From positions 1-64,000 of the forward strand of contig JBFXED010000008.1 in assembly GCA_050180485.1 (NCBI GenBank): a DNA stretch of 64,000 nucleotides, written 5' to 3'. Position 1 is the stretch's first letter, and every line of letters starts with the position of its first letter. This document shows, one piece after another, positions 61,488 to 64,000 of the stretch. This DNA comes from CADEGL01 sp050180485. Lineage in GTDB: Bacteria > Pseudomonadota > Alphaproteobacteria > CADEGL01. A program made the translations under genes and the position numbers. A model generated the notes under the pieces. The model ran no database searches, was not told where the DNA came from, and worked only from the letters and a program-made list of their open reading frames with translations.

Positions 61488-62662
61488 CAGGCGCTTTTGC
61501 GTCGTTCGTGTGGGGCGGCGCCCCAGGGAGTTGTGAAGCATGGGGTGTCAGCCGCGAAACGTTTGTAGAGAAGGCGCGCGACGTCATACGTCCCGGTCAC
61601 GGCCTCGGCAACGCGTGGTGCCGCGCGGCCATCACCGTAAGGTGTTGCGCTCGGAAAGCGCGATGGGATGCAGCGCAGCATACGAATGACGTCGTCCGCG
61701 TCCGCGGGGCAATCGCGCACGTTTGCACCGCGCTGGCGGCCGCCCTGCCGTTCGCCGATATTGATCACCGGCAGGCCGAACAGCCCGGCCTCGATCACGC
61801 CGCTGGAGGAATTGCCCACCATGACGGCGGCGTGTCGCAGCGCGTTGGCGTAAAGGGTGGCGCCCAACGTGTCGCGGAAGACGGCATCGCCATGCCCGGC
61901 CACGAAAGCATCGATGCGCGCCCGCGCCTCGGCGCCGCCGGGATCGGCGTTGGGCGCGGTGATGAGCGACGGGCCGGGCGTGCTCGCCAGCGCTGCCAAG
62001 GTGGCATCAACCACGGCCAGCGGCGCCGCGACGTTCGTCTCGGGATGGATGGTCACCAGACGCAACCCGTCGATCGAGTCCAGACCTAGCGAGCGCGCGA
62101 AGGCGGCGCGGTCCAAAATGGGCGCCTCGGCCAGGGAATCGAGGCCGGGCGCGCCGGTCACCTGGATACGCCATGCTTCCTCGCCCATGCGTGTGACCCG
62201 CTCGGCGGCCTCCACGGTCGCCGTGCAGTGAAGATGGGATAGCTTGGTGATGGCATGCCGCGCTCGGTCGTCGGCGGCGCCATAGGTCAGTTCCCCGCCA
62301 TGCAGATGTACCAGCGGGATATTCAGCGGCACCATCCCGATGGCGGCGGGCAGCATGTCCAACCTGTCGCCTAGGAGAAGCGCGCGATCCGGCGCGACGC
62401 GCGCGGCCAAGCGACCCGCGGCCTCGGCGATGCGGGCCATGGCGTCGGACGCGGCAAGACCGTCACGGCCGCCCATGTCGGCGCCCTCGGTGTGCCCCGT
62501 CGCGCGACGGGGCAGAACGGCACGCACGGCCGAATCGTCTGAAACATGCGAGCCCGTCAGCATCACGTGCAGCTCGACATCCGCACGGTCGGCCAAGGCG
62601 CGCCACACTGGTGCCAGGATGCCGACGTCGGCGCGTCCGCTGGAAACGCTCAGCACCTTCAT
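61487..62662 (-). CDS. legG: Hydrolysing nucleotide-sugar 2-epimerase (LegG/NeuC-like)
   Basis: 391 residues, GT-B-like epimerase fold. KVLSVSSGRADVGILAPVW starts it; LLLGDRLDMLPAAIGMV, LVHLHGGELTYGAADD, RLVTIHPETNVAAP and MVGNSSSGVIEAGLFGLPVI are the NeuC/LegG motifs. It releases the nucleotide and inverts C2 to yield the manno-configured hexose that LegI condenses with PEP. The ATGA overlap with the NeuB-type gene next to it and the PtmE-like gene favour the GDP-linked legionaminic route. NeuC (ManNAc) specificity cannot be excluded. Confidence 0.88.
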   Translation of the reverse strand: MKVLSVSSGRADVGILAPVWRALADRADVELHVMLTGSHVSDDSAVRAVLPRRATGHTEGADMGGRDGLAASDAMARIAEAAGRLAARVAPDRALLLGDRLDMLPAAIGMVPLNIPLVHLHGGELTYGAADDRARHAITKLSHLHCTATVEAAERVTRMGEEAWRIQVTGAPGLDSLAEAPILDRAAFARSLGLDSIDGLRLVTIHPETNVAAPLAVVDATLAALASTPGPSLITAPNADPGGAEARARIDAFVAGHGDAVFRDTLGATLYANALRHAAVMVGNSSSGVIEAGLFGLPVINIGERQGGRQRGANVRDCPADADDVIRMLRCIPSRFPSATPYGDGRAAPRVAEAVTGTYDVARLLYKRFAADTPCFTTPWGAAPHERRKSA

Positions 62663-63663
62663 CGCGCCAGGTCGCCCGCGCGGATCGCCGCGTCCGCGCG
62701 CCGTGCACGCTTCAATCGGCGTCCGAACGGCACCGCGTGCGGTGGCAGCCCATCCGCCGGGCGCTTCAACACCACATCGTCCTTCCCCAGCACCGCGCCG
62801 GCGGAAAGATCACGCCGGGCGTGCCAGCTTCGGCGCACGAGGCGCGCCACGGCGGCCTCACCACGCGCGGGACGTTTGATGCCGTCGCCCAGAGCGGCTG
62901 CGGTCTCACGCAGGCGGACGATCATGCATTCCAGCTCTTTGGGCTCCAACGACGCCTTGTGGTCCGGGCCGGGCAATGCGCGGTCAAGGGTGAAATGCTT
63001 CTCGATCGCCACGGCGCCCAGCGCCACGGCGGCGATCGAGACATGATCGCCGAGTGAATGGTCGGAATAGCCCACGGGTACGCCGAACGCGCGCCGCATG
63101 GCTTCGATCGCGCGCAGATTGATCGCGCTGGCGGGTGCGGGGTAGAGCGAGGTGCAGTGGAGCAGCGTGATGTTCTTGGCACCGGCGCGGCGCAGCACGG
63201 ACAGCGCATGGCCGACCTCCGCCTTTGTCGCCATGCCGGTGGACAGAATGACGGGCAGACGGAAGCGGGCAAGTTCGCGCAGCATGGGTTCGTTGGTCAG
63301 TTCGCCCGATGGGATCTTGATCCGGTCCATCCCCATGGCCACCAGGGGCGCCGCCATCGCCGTGTCGAACGGCGTGACCAGGAAGCCGATTCGCGCGCGG
63401 CGGCACTCCTTGGCCAAGGCGGCGAAATCGGCGAGCGAAAGCTCGAGCTTCCGCAGCAGAGAGAGCTGATCGCGTGCCCCCGCGTTTTTCTTCTGATAAG
63501 CCGCCGTCGCCGCGCGACGTGACACCAGCGTTTCGGCGTGGAAGGCCTGGAACTTGACATAGTCGGCGCCGGCGTTGGCCGCCACGCGCACCATCCTCTT
63601 GGCGCGCGCGAGGCTGCCGTTGTGGTTCACGCCGGCTTCGGCAATCACCAGTGGCGCTATCAC
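62659..63663 (-). CDS. legI: Legionaminic/N-acetylneuraminic acid synthase (LegI/NeuB-like)
   Basis: 334 residues. PLVIAEAGVNHNGSLARAKR, YVKFQAFHAETLVSRRAATA, KIPSGELTNEPMLREL, LSTGMATKAEV, GYSDHSLGDHVSIAA and AIEKHFTLDRALPGPDH are all NeuB/LegI motifs. The C-terminal SAF domain ends the chain. It lacks the PseI-specific LYREAHTPWDWH segment, so it represents a second nonulosonate pathway in the same operon. ATGA overlaps on both sides. Confidence 0.9.
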   Translation of the reverse strand: MIAPLVIAEAGVNHNGSLARAKRMVRVAANAGADYVKFQAFHAETLVSRRAATAAYQKKNAGARDQLSLLRKLELSLADFAALAKECRRARIGFLVTPFDTAMAAPLVAMGMDRIKIPSGELTNEPMLRELARFRLPVILSTGMATKAEVGHALSVLRRAGAKNITLLHCTSLYPAPASAINLRAIEAMRRAFGVPVGYSDHSLGDHVSIAAVALGAVAIEKHFTLDRALPGPDHKASLEPKELECMIVRLRETAAALGDGIKRPARGEAAVARLVRRSWHARRDLSAGAVLGKDDVVLKRPADGLPPHAVPFGRRLKRARRADAAIRAGDLAR

Positions 63664-64000
63664 GGCTTGCCGCCATGGCGCGTCAGCGCGGGCACCAGCA
63701 TCTCGTCGTCAACCACAGCAGCAGGAAGCACCACCGCACTCGCGCCGATCATCGCGCAACGCCCTACGCGGCAGCCGCCTAGCACGATGGCGCCCGGCGC
63801 CACGTGGCCGCCGTCGCCGATCATGCTGTCGTGTTCAACGACGGCGCGCGTGTTGACGATGACGCCCCGCCCGATCACCGCGCCCGGCTGCACCACGGCC
63901 CCGGCCAGCACGATGGCGCCGGATTCGAGTCGCGCGGACGCACTGACATGGGCCGCGGGATGCACGATGGCGGGCGCGGGATGGCCGCGGCCGAGATAGA
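63660..64000 (-). CDS. NeuD/LegH-like sugar O/N-acyltransferase, 5' end outside window
   Basis: At least 112 residues, running off the right edge. The visible C-terminal part is a left-handed beta-helix of hexapeptide repeats (ESGAIVLAGAVVQPGAVIG, RGVIVNTRAVVEHDSMIGD, HVAPGAIVLGGCRVGR), with YLGRGHPAPAIVHPAAHV at the edge, typical of NeuD/PglD proteins. GTG 63965 is only an internal codon. In legionaminic clusters LegH acetylates the 4-amino group; sialic-type NeuD is the alternative. The ATGA overlap with legI shows cotranscription. Confidence 0.82.
   Translation of the reverse strand, partial: YLGRGHPAPAIVHPAAHVSASARLESGAIVLAGAVVQPGAVIGRGVIVNTRAVVEHDSMIGDGGHVAPGAIVLGGCRVGRCAMIGASAVVLPAAVVDDEMLVPALTRHGGKP

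Overview
The window looks like a high-GC alphaproteobacterial chromosome, probably of Rhodospirillales type. The pointers are a 1,604-residue NAD-dependent glutamate dehydrogenase, a DUF4170 protein, a ScfR-type short-chain acyl regulator beside isocitrate lyase, and a phasin. The order-level placement is inference. I see no rRNA, tRNA, CRISPR array, transposase or integrase, and no gene-free stretch longer than about 300 bases.

Left end (1-3.0 kb, + strand): six small exported proteins. These are a Pro/Tyr/Val-rich protein, a glycine-rich protein with 23 consecutive Gly, three tandem paralogous glycine-zipper lipoproteins, and an RcnB-like protein. Two strong hairpins flank the last gene. 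Next comes a metabolic block (3.0-15 kb): DUF4170 and isocitrate lyase (- strand), the divergent ScfR-type regulator, a small unknown gene, a phasin, the large glutamate dehydrogenase with a UMF1-family MFS transporter, and purH.

From 15 kb to the right end the window is a surface-glycan locus. A first - strand group (15.0-19.3 kb) holds an O-antigen ligase/polymerase-family protein, a WecA/WbpL-like initiating phosphoglycosyl transferase and a WbpM/PglF-like 4,6-dehydratase. A lone + strand FkbM methyltransferase follows. From 64.0 kb down to 20.1 kb there are about 40 genes on the - strand, mostly joined by 4-base (ATGA/GTGA) or 1-base (TGATG) stop/start overlaps. They look like one very long operon that starts beyond the right edge.

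The operon can be read as pathway modules, listed here right to left, the direction of transcription. (i) A NeuD-like acyltransferase (cut by the window edge), LegI, LegG, a carbamoyltransferase, and HisF-like + HisH + PseA/WbpG-type N-acetyl sugar amidotransferase. (ii) A 37-codon ORF, a BFD-type Fe-S-domain fusion and an unknown protein. (iii) LegF, a CBS-nucleotidyltransferase like PtmE, and an ABC flippase. (iv) A pseudaminic acid set: PseB, PseC, an oxidoreductase, a GNAT, a GT-B-like unknown, a cytidylyltransferase-aminotransferase fusion (PseF-like), a PseG-GNAT fusion, and PseI. (v) A decoration block: sulfotransferase, FkbM, a Cys-less AsnB homologue and two deacetylase-like proteins. 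(vi) WbpB-WbpD-WbpE for 2,3-diacetamido uronic acids. (vii) A lower-GC block: SGNH protein, DegT aminotransferase, SDR and WbqC. (viii) Glycosyltransferases, a ketoacyl synthase III and a canonical AsnB.

The inferred product is a surface glycan or flagellin glycan carrying both pseudaminic- and legionaminic-type nonulosonates, with acetamidino, carbamoyl, sulfate, methyl and possibly acyl or amide decorations. The least explained parts are the Fe-S fusion and its unknown neighbour, the two enzyme fusions, the Cys-less AsnB block, and one glycosyltransferase whose start codon is missing or frameshifted.
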